From contig NZ_SSOA01000013.1 of NCBI RefSeq assembly GCF_004801395.1, positions 37,880 through 101,879 of the forward strand: a DNA stretch of 64,000 bases, given 5' to 3'. The notes under the pieces are model-generated. The model did not search any database. It was given only the letters and a program-made list of their open reading frames with translations, and had not been told where the DNA came from. The DNA comes from Gillisella terrae. GTDB taxonomy: Bacteria > Pseudomonadota > Alphaproteobacteria > Rhizobiales > Rhizobiaceae. Positions 20,409 through 30,000 of the stretch are shown one piece after another. The position numbers were made by a program, and so were the translations under genes. The stretch's first letter is position 1. Each line of letters begins with the position of its first letter.

Positions 20409-20441
20409 GCAATGTTGATGCATAAATTGCGCGAACATTGC
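20409..20441. promoter_or_regulatory. Inverted repeat in the Lrp-alr divergent space, candidate Lrp site
   Basis: GCAATGTT (20409-20416) and its exact complement AACATTGC (20434-20441) are separated by 17 bases, within the 124 bases between the two divergent start codons. The spacing puts the half-sites about 25 bp apart centre to centre. Position makes a binding site for the Lrp-type regulator plausible. Confidence 0.45.
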
Positions 20442-20482
20442 TTCTGAATTCCCCTAGTCTTTTTAAAAAACGGGGAATGTCG

Positions 20483-21601
20483 ATGGATATGTCGATTGGT
20501 GAAAACATCTGTGCGGACGCCCTTTCTGGACGGCTTGTCATGGACCTTAAGGCATTGGTAGACAACTATTCCACATTGGCGAAACGCGTTCATCCTGCGG
20601 AAGCTTCCGCGGTGGTCAAGGCGGATGCTTACGGCCTTGGCGTCGCGCATGTTGCGCCAGCCTTGTTTGCGGCCGGATGCCGTAAATTTTTTGTGGCCCA
20701 TTTGCAAGAAGCCGCAAAACTGAAGCCTTACCTTGCGCAAGAAGCCAGCATTTTCATCTTAAACGGATTGTTGCCGGGGGGCGAAAATTTTGCCGCCGCC
20801 CATGGATTTGTTCCGGTGCTCAACTCACTGGAGCAAATTGCCAATTGGCAACATACCGCACAATCGCTGGGAAAAACCCTGCCTGCGATTTTGCAATTCG
20901 ACACAGGCATGTCACGCATTGGATTGTCGCCGCAAGAACGGGATGTTCTGGCGCAGAATCCGGCCCTGCTGTCCGATCTGGATGTTCTATATCTCATGAG
21001 CCATCTTGCCAGCGCCGATGAGAGCGAAAACCCGCAAAACGAGAGCCAATGCGCCGTGATGCGAGACATCCTTGCGCAATTTCCCGGCATCCCGCTGTGC
21101 TTTGGCAATTCCGGTGGCATTTTCTTGGATACACGCTTTCATGGCGATCTCGTGCGCCCCGGCATTGCGCTTTATGGCGGTGTGCCATCCGACAGGTCGG
21201 GCGATGCGATCAAGCCGGTTGTCAGCCTTTCCGTGCGCGTTGTTCAGACCCGCAGCGTTTCTGCCGGTACGCGCATAGGCTATGGTGGAACCTATATTGC
21301 CGCGCAAGACATGCGGCTTGCGACGATTGCCGCAGGCTATGCCGATGGCTTGCCGCGCAGCTTGAGCGACAAGGGTGCTGCTTATTTTGGCGATAAACGA
21401 CTGCCGATTGTCGGGCGCGTTTCGATGGACAGCATGACCATCGACATCTCCGCCCTGCCAGAGGGCACCTTGACTCTTGGCAGTCTGGTCGAGGTGATTG
21501 GGCCGCATCAAACGCTTGAAGAAGTGGCAAACGCCGCCGGCACGATCTCATGGGAAATCCTGACAAGCCTTCGGCACCGCTATGATCGCCAATACATTTA
21601 A
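20483..21601 (+). CDS. alr: Alanine racemase, PLP-dependent
   Basis: 372 residues. ATG 20483 is chosen for GGGGA six bases upstream; ATGs at 20477 and 20489 are close alternatives. The PLP-lysine motif AVVKADAYGLG lies near residue 46, and the opposing catalytic tyrosine is in RIGYGGTY (about residue 265). It interconverts L- and D-alanine. Lying directly upstream of dadA, it is better read as the catabolic DadX type that feeds D-alanine to the dehydrogenase than as the sole biosynthetic racemase. Confidence 0.92.
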   Translation: MDMSIGENICADALSGRLVMDLKALVDNYSTLAKRVHPAEASAVVKADAYGLGVAHVAPALFAAGCRKFFVAHLQEAAKLKPYLAQEASIFILNGLLPGGENFAAAHGFVPVLNSLEQIANWQHTAQSLGKTLPAILQFDTGMSRIGLSPQERDVLAQNPALLSDLDVLYLMSHLASADESENPQNESQCAVMRDILAQFPGIPLCFGNSGGIFLDTRFHGDLVRPGIALYGGVPSDRSGDAIKPVVSLSVRVVQTRSVSAGTRIGYGGTYIAAQDMRLATIAAGYADGLPRSLSDKGAAYFGDKRLPIVGRVSMDSMTIDISALPEGTLTLGSLVEVIGPHQTLEEVANAAGTISWEILTSLRHRYDRQYI

Positions 21602-21634
21602 CCGCGCCACGCAAAGCATAAATCGGGGATTATC

Positions 21635-22882
21635 ATGAAAATCACAGTTCTTGGCGCTGGCGTTATCGGCGTCACCACAGCTTACTATCTGGCGAAATCC
21701 GGCCATGCGGTGACGGTGATCGACCGCCAGCCCGGCCCGGCGCTTGAAACCAGCTTTGCCAATGCGGGCGAAGTCTCGTTTGGCTATTGCTCCCCATGGG
21801 CAGCACCCGGCATTCCGCAAAAGGCGCTGAAATGGCTGTTCATGGAACATGCGCCTCTGATTTTGCGCCCCAAAATTGACGCCGCCATGTTGGGCTGGAT
21901 GTTGAAAATGCTCTCCAACTGCACATCCGGCCGCTATGCCATCAACAAGAGCCGCATGTTGCGACTGGCCGATTACAGCCGTATTGCGCTTGCTGATCTG
22001 CGCTCTGAAACCGGCATTGCTTATGATGAGCGTATGCAGGGAACACTGCAATTGTTTCGCACCCAAGCCCAGCTTGATGCCTCTGCCAAAGATGTAAAGG
22101 CGCTTGCTGCCGACGGCATTCCTTATGAAGTGCTGGATAAGGAAGGCTGCATCCGCATGGAGCCTGCGCTGGCCGCAGCCCGTGACAAAATTGTCGGCGG
22201 CCTTTTGACACCCAAGGATGAAACCGGCGATTGTTTCAAATTCACCAATAGCCTGGCGGAAAAAGCCGCAGCGCTCGGCGTGGTGTTTGACTATGGCCGC
22301 ACCATCCTTGCCATTCAATCCGACGGCTCGAAAATCACCGGCGTTACCACCGACAAGGGCGTGGTCAAGTCCGATGCCTATGTGGTCGCTCTGGGCAGCT
22401 ATTCACCGATTGTGCTCAAGCCGCTTGGCATTAAACTGCCCGTCTATCCGGTCAAAGGCTATTCTCTGACGATTCCGATTGTAGACCCGTCCAAATCGCC
22501 CGAATCGACGGTGATGGACGAGACCTACAAAATCGCCATTACCCGTCTGGGCGATCGCATCCGGGTGGGTGGCATGGCCGAGATTTCCGGCTACACCAAT
22601 GATCTGGGGCAGGCCCGCCGCCGCACGCTGGAACATTCTGTCACCGATCTGTTTCCAGGTGGCGATCTTTCCAAGGCCAATTTCTGGTCTGGCCTGCGCC
22701 CGATGACGCCCGATGGCACACCGGTGATTGGTGCGACCAGACTTACCAATCTCTACATCAACTCCGGCCACGGAACGCTGGGCTGGACCATGAGCTGCGG
22801 CTCGGCACGGATGTTGAGCGACGTGATCAGCGGTCGCAAACCAGAGATTGAAACCGCCGACCTCGCGCTCAGCCGCTATTGA
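21635..22882 (+). CDS. dadA: D-amino-acid dehydrogenase, small FAD subunit (DadA-like)
   Basis: 415 residues. The N-terminal dinucleotide-binding motif [20 protein letters not shown] binds FAD, and [22 protein letters not shown] is the family signature. The C-terminus has [16 protein letters not shown], again FAD-contacting. It oxidises D-amino acids, mainly D-alanine, to the keto acid and ammonia, passing electrons to the respiratory chain. It follows alanine racemase by 33 bases and is followed by TRAP transporter genes. Confidence 0.93.
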   Translation: MKITVLGAGVIGVTTAYYLAKSGHAVTVIDRQPGPALETSFANAGEVSFGYCSPWAAPGIPQKALKWLFMEHAPLILRPKIDAAMLGWMLKMLSNCTSGRYAINKSRMLRLADYSRIALADLRSETGIAYDERMQGTLQLFRTQAQLDASAKDVKALAADGIPYEVLDKEGCIRMEPALAAARDKIVGGLLTPKDETGDCFKFTNSLAEKAAALGVVFDYGRTILAIQSDGSKITGVTTDKGVVKSDAYVVALGSYSPIVLKPLGIKLPVYPVKGYSLTIPIVDPSKSPESTVMDETYKIAITRLGDRIRVGGMAEISGYTNDLGQARRRTLEHSVTDLFPGGDLSKANFWSGLRPMTPDGTPVIGATRLTNLYINSGHGTLGWTMSCGSARMLSDVISGRKPEIETADLALSRY

Positions 22883-22940
22883 CGCGCTTGATCTATCCCC
22901 TCATGATCACAGAGTGAAATGATTGAAGGGGAGGACAATC

Positions 22941-23897
22941 GTGAAACGAGCTATTGCAAATTGCGTGGCCGCAGGGGCCTTTGTGCTGAGCGGCTTTGCC
23001 GCAACCGGGCCAGCCAAAGCCAGTGAGTTCATCAATGTTCTGACCGGCGGTACATCGGGGGTCTATTATCCGCTGGGTGTGGCGCTGGCCAAAATTTATG
23101 GCGATGGCATTTCGGGAGCACGCACGCAGGTGCAGGCCACCAAGGCCTCGGTTGAAAATCTCAATCTTTTGCAGCAGGGCAAGGGCGAGATTGGATTTGC
23201 ACTTGGCGATAGCGTGAAAATGGCGGCGGAAGGCAATGCAGAGGCTGGCTTCAAGGCACCGCTCAACAAGCTGCGCGGCATTGCAGCGATTTATCCAAAC
23301 TATATCCAGATTGTCGCCTCAAAAGATTCCGGCATCAAGACGCTGGCCGATTTCAAGGGCAAAAGCATCTCCGTGGGTGCGGCAAAATCGGGTACAGAGT
23401 TGAATGCGCGCGCCATTTTGGCCGCTGATGGCATGTCTTACAAGGATCTCGCAAAAACCGAATATCTGCCGTTTGCCGAATCTGTCGAGTTAATCAAAAA
23501 TCGTCAGCTTGATGCAACCTTGCAGTCGGCGGGCCTTGGCGTTGCATCGTTGAAAGATCTGGCAACCTCGGTTGCGATCAATGTGGTTTCTGTGCCCAAA
23601 GATGTGGCCGATAAATTGGGGCCACCTTACCTCGCCACGGTTATTCCAGCCAATACCTATGAACGGCAAACCGAGGATGTGCCAACGGTTGCCGTTGTGA
23701 ACTTTCTGGTCACACGCGAAGGGGTTTCCGATGAAACCGCCTATCAGATGACCAAGCTGCTGTTTGAACACCTAGACACCATGAAGGCCGCCCACAACGC
23801 GGCCTCGGCAATCACCCTGGAAAATGCCATCAAGGGCATGCCAATTCCGCTGCATCCGGGTGCCGCACGCTACTATAAGGAAAAAGGCCTGTTGTAA
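22941..23897 (+). CDS. TAXI family TRAP transporter solute-binding protein
   Basis: 318 residues starting at GTG 22941, which has GGGGAGGA 6-7 bases upstream and opens a signal peptide (VKRAIANCVAAGAFVLSGFA, cleaved near KASE). The mature start FINVLTGGTSGVYYPLGVALAKIY is the TAXI signature. TAXI proteins capture small carboxylates or amino acids for a sodium- or proton-driven TRAP permease. Being 58 bases after dadA, its cargo may be an amino acid such as D- or L-alanine or glutamate, but this is inferred from position. Confidence 0.9.
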   Translation: MKRAIANCVAAGAFVLSGFAATGPAKASEFINVLTGGTSGVYYPLGVALAKIYGDGISGARTQVQATKASVENLNLLQQGKGEIGFALGDSVKMAAEGNAEAGFKAPLNKLRGIAAIYPNYIQIVASKDSGIKTLADFKGKSISVGAAKSGTELNARAILAADGMSYKDLAKTEYLPFAESVELIKNRQLDATLQSAGLGVASLKDLATSVAINVVSVPKDVADKLGPPYLATVIPANTYERQTEDVPTVAVVNFLVTREGVSDETAYQMTKLLFEHLDTMKAAHNAASAITLENAIKGMPIPLHPGAARYYKEKGLL

Positions 23898-23906
23898 GGC
23901 CTCTTC

Positions 23907-23930
23907 GTCGCCGGTTTTACAATCGGCGAC
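23907..23930 (+). repeat. Hairpin between TAXI binding protein and permease genes
   Basis: GTCGCCG (23907-23913) and CGGCGAC (23924-23930) make a 7-bp GC-rich stem with a 10-base loop, 10 bases after the binding-protein stop. It has no T-run and is placed where it could stabilise the upstream message. Confidence 0.45.
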
Positions 23931-23960
23931 ACTTTAATGCCTGCGAGGGGGACAAGCAGC

Positions 23961-26051
23961 GTGCATTCGAACACCACAGCAACACAGGCTGAAACAGCCG
24001 AATTTCACAACAGGTTTGGCGAGGCATTTCCAACCTCATTCGAAGGGCGAACGCTGTTTTTGATCGCGGTGGCCTTTTCAGTTTTTCAAATTGCCACAGC
24101 CGCTCATCTGATTGATTTTCCGAGCCAAATCGTGCGCGCTATCCATGTCGGCTTTTTGCTGCTGCTGACCTTTCCGCTGGTGGCTGCCGCATCCCACAGA
24201 CACTTATGGTTCAAAGGTATCGCATGGGCGCTGGCCGCCTGTGGCGTCGCAGTGGCAGCCTATCAAACCATTGAATATTCCGATCTCTTGATCCGCGCGG
24301 GTGATCCTCTTCCGATGGATATGACTATGGGCATTCTCAGCCTTGGCGTCATTTTTCTGGCTTGCTGGGTCAGCATGGGACCAGCCCTGCCGATCATCAG
24401 CGGCATCTTTCTAGCCTATTGCCTTCTGGGACAATATCTGCCCGCCCCACTGGACCATCGCGGCTATGACCTTTCACAAGTCATCGACCACATGGCCTAT
24501 GGCACGGAAGGCATTTATGGCACGCCGATTTACGTGTCATCCTCCTATATTTTCCTCTTCATCCTGTTTGGGTCGTTCCTTGAAAAAGCAGGCATGATCC
24601 AACTGTTCACCGACGTGGCACTCGGACTCGTGGGCCACAAGCGTGGAGGTGCGGCGAAAGTCGCGGTAATCTCCTCGGGCTTGATGGGCACGATTTCGGG
24701 CTCAGGTGTGGCAAATGTTGTCACCACCGGCCAGTTCACCATTCCGCTGATGAAGAAATTCGGTTATCGCGCCGCCTTCGCCGGTGGCGTAGAGGCAACC
24801 GCCTCGATGGGCGGCCAGATCATGCCGCCGGTGATGGGGGCGGTGGCTTTCATCATGGCCGAAACCCTTGGCGTTGAATATTCCGAAGTGGTGAAGGCAG
24901 CGCTCATTCCGGCCATCCTCTATTTCATGTCGGCCTTCTGGATGGTGCATCTGGAGGCTGGTCGACGGGGCTTGGTTGGTCTTCCAGTCTCCGAATTGCC
25001 ATCGGCGACAAGGGCATTGCGGCAACATTGGTATCTGATTCTGCCGCTGGCAGCGCTCGTCTGGCTGCTGTTTTCTGGCTATACGCCGCTGTTTGCAGGC
25101 ACGGTCGGCCTTGGGTTGACAACGATGCTCATCCTTGGCGGCAGCATCGCGTTGGGCTTGCCCGCCGGTGCCATCCGCTTGATTTTCTGGATTGCACTGG
25201 GCGTGATCGGGGCCGCTTTTCTGAAATTTGGTTTCAACATTGTGCTGGCAGCGCTGGTGGTTTTGGTGGCGTGGAACGCGATCAGCAAGGGCGGTCGCCA
25301 AACATTGGTCGATTGCGTTGACAGCTTGGCCGAAGGCGCAAAAACGGCCCTGCCGGTTGGCATTGCCTGCGCCATTGTCGGCATCATTGTGGGCACAATG
25401 ACCCTCACGGGTGTCGCCACAACCTTTGGCGAATTCGTGGTTTCTGTGGGCAAAACCAGCCTGTTTTTGTCGCTGGTGCTGACAATGATCACCTGCATCA
25501 TTCTGGGCATGGGCATTCCCACCATTCCCAACTATATCATTACCTCATCCATTGCAGGCCCCGCCCTGCTGGCGCTGGGCATTCCGCTGATCGTCAGCCA
25601 TATGTTCGTGTTTTACTTTGGCATTCTCGCCGATCTGACACCGCCGGTCGCACTCGCCTGCTTTGCCGCGGCACCTATTGCCAAGGAAAGTGGTTTGCGC
25701 ATTTCGCTCGAGGCCATCAAGGTGGCAGCGGCGGGTTTCGTTGTGCCATTTATGGCCGTCTATTCGCCCGCATTGATGCTTCAGGATGGTGGACCGCTGG
25801 CTTTGGAAATCGGCTATATTCCGGCTGTGCTCTACATCGTCACCAAGGCTGTCATTGCTATTGGCCTTTGGGGAGCGGCTGTCACCGGCTATTGTGCGGT
25901 GATGCTCAAGCCGCTTGAGCGGATTTTTGCAATGATTGCCGCTTTCCTGCTGGTGGCGGCCTTGCCGATGACCGATGAAGCGGGCTTTGCGCTCTCCGCC
26001 GTCTTTGCTCTCTGGCTGTGGCGGCGCACAAAAGCTGAGGTCAGCGTGTGA
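23961..26051 (+). CDS. TRAP transporter fused 4TM-12TM permease, TAXI type
   Basis: 696 residues from GTG 23961, preceded by GAGGGGGA; an ATG 24 bases upstream (23937) is an alternative without a good ribosome-binding site. The N-terminal third carries the small-subunit-like helices, followed by the DctM-like region with the sequences SGSGVANVVTTGQFTIPLMKK and ASMGGQIMPPVMGAVAFIMAE, typical of fused TAXI permeases. It moves the solute captured by the preceding binding protein using an ion gradient. Confidence 0.92.
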   Translation: MHSNTTATQAETAEFHNRFGEAFPTSFEGRTLFLIAVAFSVFQIATAAHLIDFPSQIVRAIHVGFLLLLTFPLVAAASHRHLWFKGIAWALAACGVAVAAYQTIEYSDLLIRAGDPLPMDMTMGILSLGVIFLACWVSMGPALPIISGIFLAYCLLGQYLPAPLDHRGYDLSQVIDHMAYGTEGIYGTPIYVSSSYIFLFILFGSFLEKAGMIQLFTDVALGLVGHKRGGAAKVAVISSGLMGTISGSGVANVVTTGQFTIPLMKKFGYRAAFAGGVEATASMGGQIMPPVMGAVAFIMAETLGVEYSEVVKAALIPAILYFMSAFWMVHLEAGRRGLVGLPVSELPSATRALRQHWYLILPLAALVWLLFSGYTPLFAGTVGLGLTTMLILGGSIALGLPAGAIRLIFWIALGVIGAAFLKFGFNIVLAALVVLVAWNAISKGGRQTLVDCVDSLAEGAKTALPVGIACAIVGIIVGTMTLTGVATTFGEFVVSVGKTSLFLSLVLTMITCIILGMGIPTIPNYIITSSIAGPALLALGIPLIVSHMFVFYFGILADLTPPVALACFAAAPIAKESGLRISLEAIKVAAAGFVVPFMAVYSPALMLQDGGPLALEIGYIPAVLYIVTKAVIAIGLWGAAVTGYCAVMLKPLERIFAMIAAFLLVAALPMTDEAGFALSAVFALWLWRRTKAEVSV

Positions 26052-26407
26052 GCCTGTGCATTGCTGTTGGCGCAAAGACCATGGTGATCGCAACCACGGT
26101 CTTTACCCTGCAATGGACCCATTCGGTTGAGAAAATCGATTGGCGTGAGCAATGGCACATCGGATCGGCTGGCTTGCAACTCACGCAAGCCAGCGTCAAA
26201 GGCTCAGGGGCAGGCATGGAGCCTGGAGACGGCGCTCATCTCAAAGATGGTTGGTGGACATGGACACCAAAGCTTGCGCCCATCAAGCAGCTTTCTCTTG
26301 CCGCCTCCGGCGCAACTGGAGGCGGGTGGCATCTTTGCTACGCTGACACCTGCATTGAGCTGGGAAAGCAGGCGGGGCAAAGCGCTGTGCTGCGCCCCTG
26401 CCCGTAA
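26048..26407 (+). CDS. DUF1850 domain protein linked to TAXI-TRAP transporters
   Basis: 119 residues. The GTG start overlaps the permease stop by four bases (GTGA), indicating translational coupling. The DUF1850 hallmarks are present: FTLQWTHSVEKIDWREQW near residue 19 and GSGAGMEPG near 52. The family is found again and again beside fused TAXI permeases; its function is not established. A short hydrophobic N-terminus could be a signal or anchor. Two cysteines (WHLCYADTC) near the C-terminus could form a disulfide if exported. Confidence 0.82.
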   Translation: MSLCIAVGAKTMVIATTVFTLQWTHSVEKIDWREQWHIGSAGLQLTQASVKGSGAGMEPGDGAHLKDGWWTWTPKLAPIKQLSLAASGATGGGWHLCYADTCIELGKQAGQSAVLRPCP

Positions 26408-26409
26408 GT

Positions 26410-27345
26410 TTAAGCAGGCAAGCCCAAAGCCAGCGCCTCATTGACCGCCAATTGCGCCATGGCAAGAGCGGCTTCACGGGTTTTGGCCGCCGCAATGAAG
26501 CGACCGTTGTGGCAGAAGGTTGCGCCTTTAACACCGCAGGCGGCCTCAAGATCAGCATTGGTCAAGCCAGCCCAGCTTGCAGGCAAATCGGCGCGCAGAT
26601 CAAAGCCTTCATCGGCACGGCGAATGCCAGTCAAGGTCCAGTCATTGCCGCGTGGATGCACCACAAACAGCAGGTGATCGGCACCGGCCTTCACAACAGC
26701 GGGACGAAATGGCATGCCCATCGGCAATTCCAGAATGCGCCCTTGGCCTGCCCGCTCAATGGCCTGCTCGACCATCGTTTCGGCGCGCAATTTCGCAGCA
26801 CTTTTGGATATTCTGGCTTCCACAAAGCTGCGTGCAATGGCCAAAGCCTCATGAAAGCTGCGGTCTTCGGCATCCGGGTCTGTTTCATCAAAAACAGGCT
26901 TCAAGGTTTCCAAAAGCGCAGGCAGGGTCAGTCCCGCCAATTGCCCAGCCGTTGCCGGGCTAAGTGCACCATTGTCCACCAGATCCACCGGCAGCACAAA
27001 ACTGCCATCAAACGAGGTGTGAACCGCCTCGATATGCGCTTCAGGAAGGTTGGATGCTGCGAGATAATCGCGGCCATAATGTTTCCAGATCAGGCCGAAC
27101 GAACTGAAGGGCTGGCCATCATCACGCAGGGGTGCTCCGCGCTGGTGGTGGTCGAAAATCCGCCGACCCGCATCATAAAGACCACCGACATCATAGATAA
27201 TCCGGTCTTCAGCGGGCGTGATCCACTCCGGCGACCGGCTTCGAACAATCTTCGCATTTGGAAAAAGCCGGGTCAGGATGACGCTGGACAGCAATTCATC
27301 GGCATGAAAGCCACCGGAATGGGTGACGAGAAACGCTGGAGCCAT
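26410..27345 (-). CDS. MYG1 family protein (UPF0160), DHH-like metal-dependent hydrolase
   Basis: 311 residues from ATG 27345. The N-terminal HSGGFHADELLSSVIL and the later DVGGLYD...FDHHQRG (residues about 50-65) are the family's metal-binding His/Asp motifs, related to DHH phosphoesterases. Eukaryotic MYG1 is an exonuclease; the bacterial role is not known to me. It lies at the end of the reverse-strand livK-mmsB run, 99 bases after mmsB, and meets the DUF1850 gene tail to tail with a 2-base gap. A TTG 13 codons upstream is a weaker start. Confidence 0.88.
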   Translation of the reverse strand: MAPAFLVTHSGGFHADELLSSVILTRLFPNAKIVRSRSPEWITPAEDRIIYDVGGLYDAGRRIFDHHQRGAPLRDDGQPFSSFGLIWKHYGRDYLAASNLPEAHIEAVHTSFDGSFVLPVDLVDNGALSPATAGQLAGLTLPALLETLKPVFDETDPDAEDRSFHEALAIARSFVEARISKSAAKLRAETMVEQAIERAGQGRILELPMGMPFRPAVVKAGADHLLFVVHPRGNDWTLTGIRRADEGFDLRADLPASWAGLTNADLEAACGVKGATFCHNGRFIAAAKTREAALAMAQLAVNEALALGLPA

Positions 27346-27373
27346 GCCTGAATAAACCTTGTTGTTGATGGGT

Positions 27374-27411
27374 GGTTGAGCCAATAGCCGTTGAGGCCGA
27401 TAAGCTCAACC
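27374..27411 (-). repeat. Inverted repeat after mmsB
   Basis: GGTTGAGC (27374-27381) pairs with GCTCAACC (27404-27411); flanking GATGGG/CCCATC extends the stem past a 3-base bulge. It lies between the mmsB stop and the MYG1-family start on the reverse strand. No T-run, so a terminator role is doubtful. Confidence 0.35.
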
Positions 27412-27444
27412 CATCCCCCCGAATTTTGCAACAAGGCTGGTTGG

Positions 27445-28329
27445 TTAGACCTGATGATCGCGCAAAAGCTCGATAATGGCGGAAAAATCGCGCCCGCCGT
27501 GACCCTGCTTTTCAAACAAGCTATAGATCTGCTGTGCTTGCGCGCCCATGGGCGTTGATGCACCCGTTGAAAGCGCGGCATCTTGCGCCAGTTTCAAATC
27601 TTTCAGCATCAATTGTGCGGCAAAACCCGGAGCATAATCGCGGTTTGCTGGCGAATTTGGCACTGGCCCCGGCACCGGGCAATAGCTGGTCAGAGACCAG
27701 CACTGGCCCGATGATGTGGAGGCAACCTCAAACAGGGCTTCATGCGAAAGACCAAGCCGTTCGCCAAGCGCAAAGGCTTCGCACACGCCGAGCATTGAGA
27801 TGCCGAGAATCATGTTGTTGCAGATTTTGGCTGCCTGCCCCGCACCTGCCTCTCCGCAATGCACAATCTTAGCCCCCATGACCTCCAGCAAAGGCTTGGC
27901 CCGCGCAAAGGCCTCAACCGTGCCACCCGCCATAAAGGTGAGCGTGCCTGCGCTGGCACCACCCGTGCCGCCTGAGACCGGCGCATCAAGCGACAGAAAT
28001 GATGCCGCTTCGGCCATCGTATGGGCCTTGCGCGCACTGTCGACATCAATGGTCGAGCAATCAATCAGCAGGGCACCTTTGGCGGCGTGATCCGCAATGG
28101 TGCGCCAAACGGAGATAACATGCGCACCCGCTGGCAACATGGTGATGACCACCTCAGCGCTGGCAACGGCCTCTTCAATGGCCTTTGCAGGCGCAATCCC
28201 AAGCTTGCTCGCCGCCTCCAAGGCGGCTTCCGACACATCACAGCCAAAAACCTGATGACCATCTTTTGCCAAATTGGCCGCCATGGGCAATCCCATATTG
28301 CCAAGGCCAATAAATGCAATCCTTGCCAT
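27445..28329 (-). CDS. mmsB: 3-hydroxyisobutyrate dehydrogenase
   Basis: 294 residues. The Rossmann motif IGLGNMGLPMAANLAKDGH, the substrate-binding DAPVSGGTGGASAGTLTFMAGG and the catalytic lysine region GQAAKICNN (about residue 170) are those of MmsB, as are the late MLKDLKLAQDAA and GGRDFSAII, which separate it from the GarR-type relatives elsewhere in this window. It oxidises 3-hydroxyisobutyrate to methylmalonate semialdehyde in valine breakdown. It lies 15 bases after the GMC oxidoreductase gene, in line with the branched-chain-type importer. Confidence 0.9.
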   Translation of the reverse strand: MARIAFIGLGNMGLPMAANLAKDGHQVFGCDVSEAALEAASKLGIAPAKAIEEAVASAEVVITMLPAGAHVISVWRTIADHAAKGALLIDCSTIDVDSARKAHTMAEAASFLSLDAPVSGGTGGASAGTLTFMAGGTVEAFARAKPLLEVMGAKIVHCGEAGAGQAAKICNNMILGISMLGVCEAFALGERLGLSHEALFEVASTSSGQCWSLTSYCPVPGPVPNSPANRDYAPGFAAQLMLKDLKLAQDAALSTGASTPMGAQAQQIYSLFEKQGHGGRDFSAIIELLRDHQV

Positions 28330-28344
28330 TGCTCACATTCCTTT

Positions 28345-29940
28345 TTATCGATTGTCTGCGAGGATCATCTGTGCCGCCTTTTCGGCGATCATGATCGTCG
28401 GTGAATTGGTGTTGCCAGAGGTGATGGTGGGCATGATCGAGGCATCTGCCACGCGCAGCCGTTTCAGGCCGCGAAACCGCAGGCGCGGATCGACAACACT
28501 GTCTGGATCGGACCCCATGCGGCAGGTGCCCACCGGATGAAAAATCGTGGTGCCAATATCGCCCGCTACCTTGGCCAGATCATCATCGGTTTCAAACTGG
28601 CTTCCCGGCTTATATTCCTGCGGCGCATAGCGGGCAAACGACGGTTGCTTGGCAATGTTACGGGCAATGCGAATGGACTGCACCGCCACCTGCTTATCCC
28701 GCTCGCTGGTCAGGTAATGGGGGGCGATGGCTGGTTGCAGGGCAAAATCGGGAGAGCGCACATGCACCGATCCCCGACTTTCCGGTCGAAGATTGCACAC
28801 GCTGGCGGTGATGGCCGGAAAACGATGCACCGGATCGCCAAACTTATCCAGTGACACTGGCTGAACGTGAAATTGCAGATCCGGCGTCTCGATGTGCGGC
28901 CCGGAACGGGTGAAAATACCGAGCTGGCTTGGTGCCATGGCCATGGGACCAGAACGGCGCAGCGCATATTCCATACCAATCGCCATTTTGCCAAACAGGC
29001 TGGAAGCTTTTTCGTTCAAGGTTGGCACACCGGTGACTTTGAAAACCACCCGGAGCTGCAAATGGTCTTGCAAATTCTCACCAACAGAGGGAGCGGCATG
29101 GACAACATCAATGCCGGCTTTTCGCAAAACCTCTGGATTGCCGATACCCGAAAGCTCCAGCAGGTGCGGCGAGCCAATCGAGCCTGCAGAGAGAACGGTC
29201 TCTTTTGAGGCGAAAAACGGCTTGGTGATGCCATCATGATGGACCTCGACACCGCGCACGCTATCACCTTCAAGGATCAGCCGTTTGGTATGCGCCTTGG
29301 TCAAAACCGTCAGGTTGCCACGGGCAATGGCCGGACGAAGAAAGGCTTTAGACGTGTTCCAGCGAATACCAGAGCGCTGATTGACATCAAAATAGCCGCT
29401 GCCTTCATTGCTGCCGCGGTTGAAATCCGCTGTTTCAGGAATGCCCGCCTCTTTCGCCGCTTGCTGAAAGGCTTCCAGCACCGCCCAGCGCACCGGCGCT
29501 CGCTCCACCCGCCATTCGCCACCACTTCCGTGCAGCGCATCGGCGCCCTTGTAAAAATCCTCGGATTGCTTGAACAATGGCAAGACATCATCCCAGCCCC
29601 AGCCCTCACAGCCCATCTGCCGCCATTGGTCATAATCGCGTGCCTGCCCGCGCATATAGATCATGCCGTTGATGGAGGAGCAGCCTCCCAAGACCTTGCC
29701 ACGGGGATAATTGAGGGCGCGACCGTTCAGGCCCTCTTCTTTCTCGGTTGAGAAACACCAGTCGGTGCGCGGATTATTGATGCAATAAAGATAGCCGACC
29801 GGAATATGAATCCAGTGGTAATTATCGTTGCCACCCGCCTCCAGCAGCAAAACACGGGTGTTTTTGTCTGCCGCCAGCCGATTGGCCAAGACGCATCCTG
29901 CCGATCCCGCGCCGACAATAATATAATCAAACATGTCCAT
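28345..29940 (-). CDS. GMC family FAD-dependent oxidoreductase (choline/alcohol dehydrogenase-like)
   Basis: 531 residues. It has the FAD motif YIIVGAGSAGCVLANRLA at residue 5, the GMC signature PRGKVLGGCSSINGMIYMRG (about 78-97), and near the C-terminus HPVGTCRMGSD with the catalytic His and NTNSPTIMIAEKAA. Family members oxidise choline, polyethylene glycol, long-chain or aromatic alcohols. It is not flanked by betaine-aldehyde dehydrogenase, so choline is not assured. It follows livM by 60 bases, so the alcohol may be imported by the Liv-type system. Confidence 0.88.
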   Translation of the reverse strand: MDMFDYIIVGAGSAGCVLANRLAADKNTRVLLLEAGGNDNYHWIHIPVGYLYCINNPRTDWCFSTEKEEGLNGRALNYPRGKVLGGCSSINGMIYMRGQARDYDQWRQMGCEGWGWDDVLPLFKQSEDFYKGADALHGSGGEWRVERAPVRWAVLEAFQQAAKEAGIPETADFNRGSNEGSGYFDVNQRSGIRWNTSKAFLRPAIARGNLTVLTKAHTKRLILEGDSVRGVEVHHDGITKPFFASKETVLSAGSIGSPHLLELSGIGNPEVLRKAGIDVVHAAPSVGENLQDHLQLRVVFKVTGVPTLNEKASSLFGKMAIGMEYALRRSGPMAMAPSQLGIFTRSGPHIETPDLQFHVQPVSLDKFGDPVHRFPAITASVCNLRPESRGSVHVRSPDFALQPAIAPHYLTSERDKQVAVQSIRIARNIAKQPSFARYAPQEYKPGSQFETDDDLAKVAGDIGTTIFHPVGTCRMGSDPDSVVDPRLRFRGLKRLRVADASIMPTITSGNTNSPTIMIAEKAAQMILADNR

Positions 29941-30000
29941 TTTCTACTCCGCAACAATGCATTGCGCAGGGTTGAGGCGCGTTCCCTCACCCAGTCTGCA

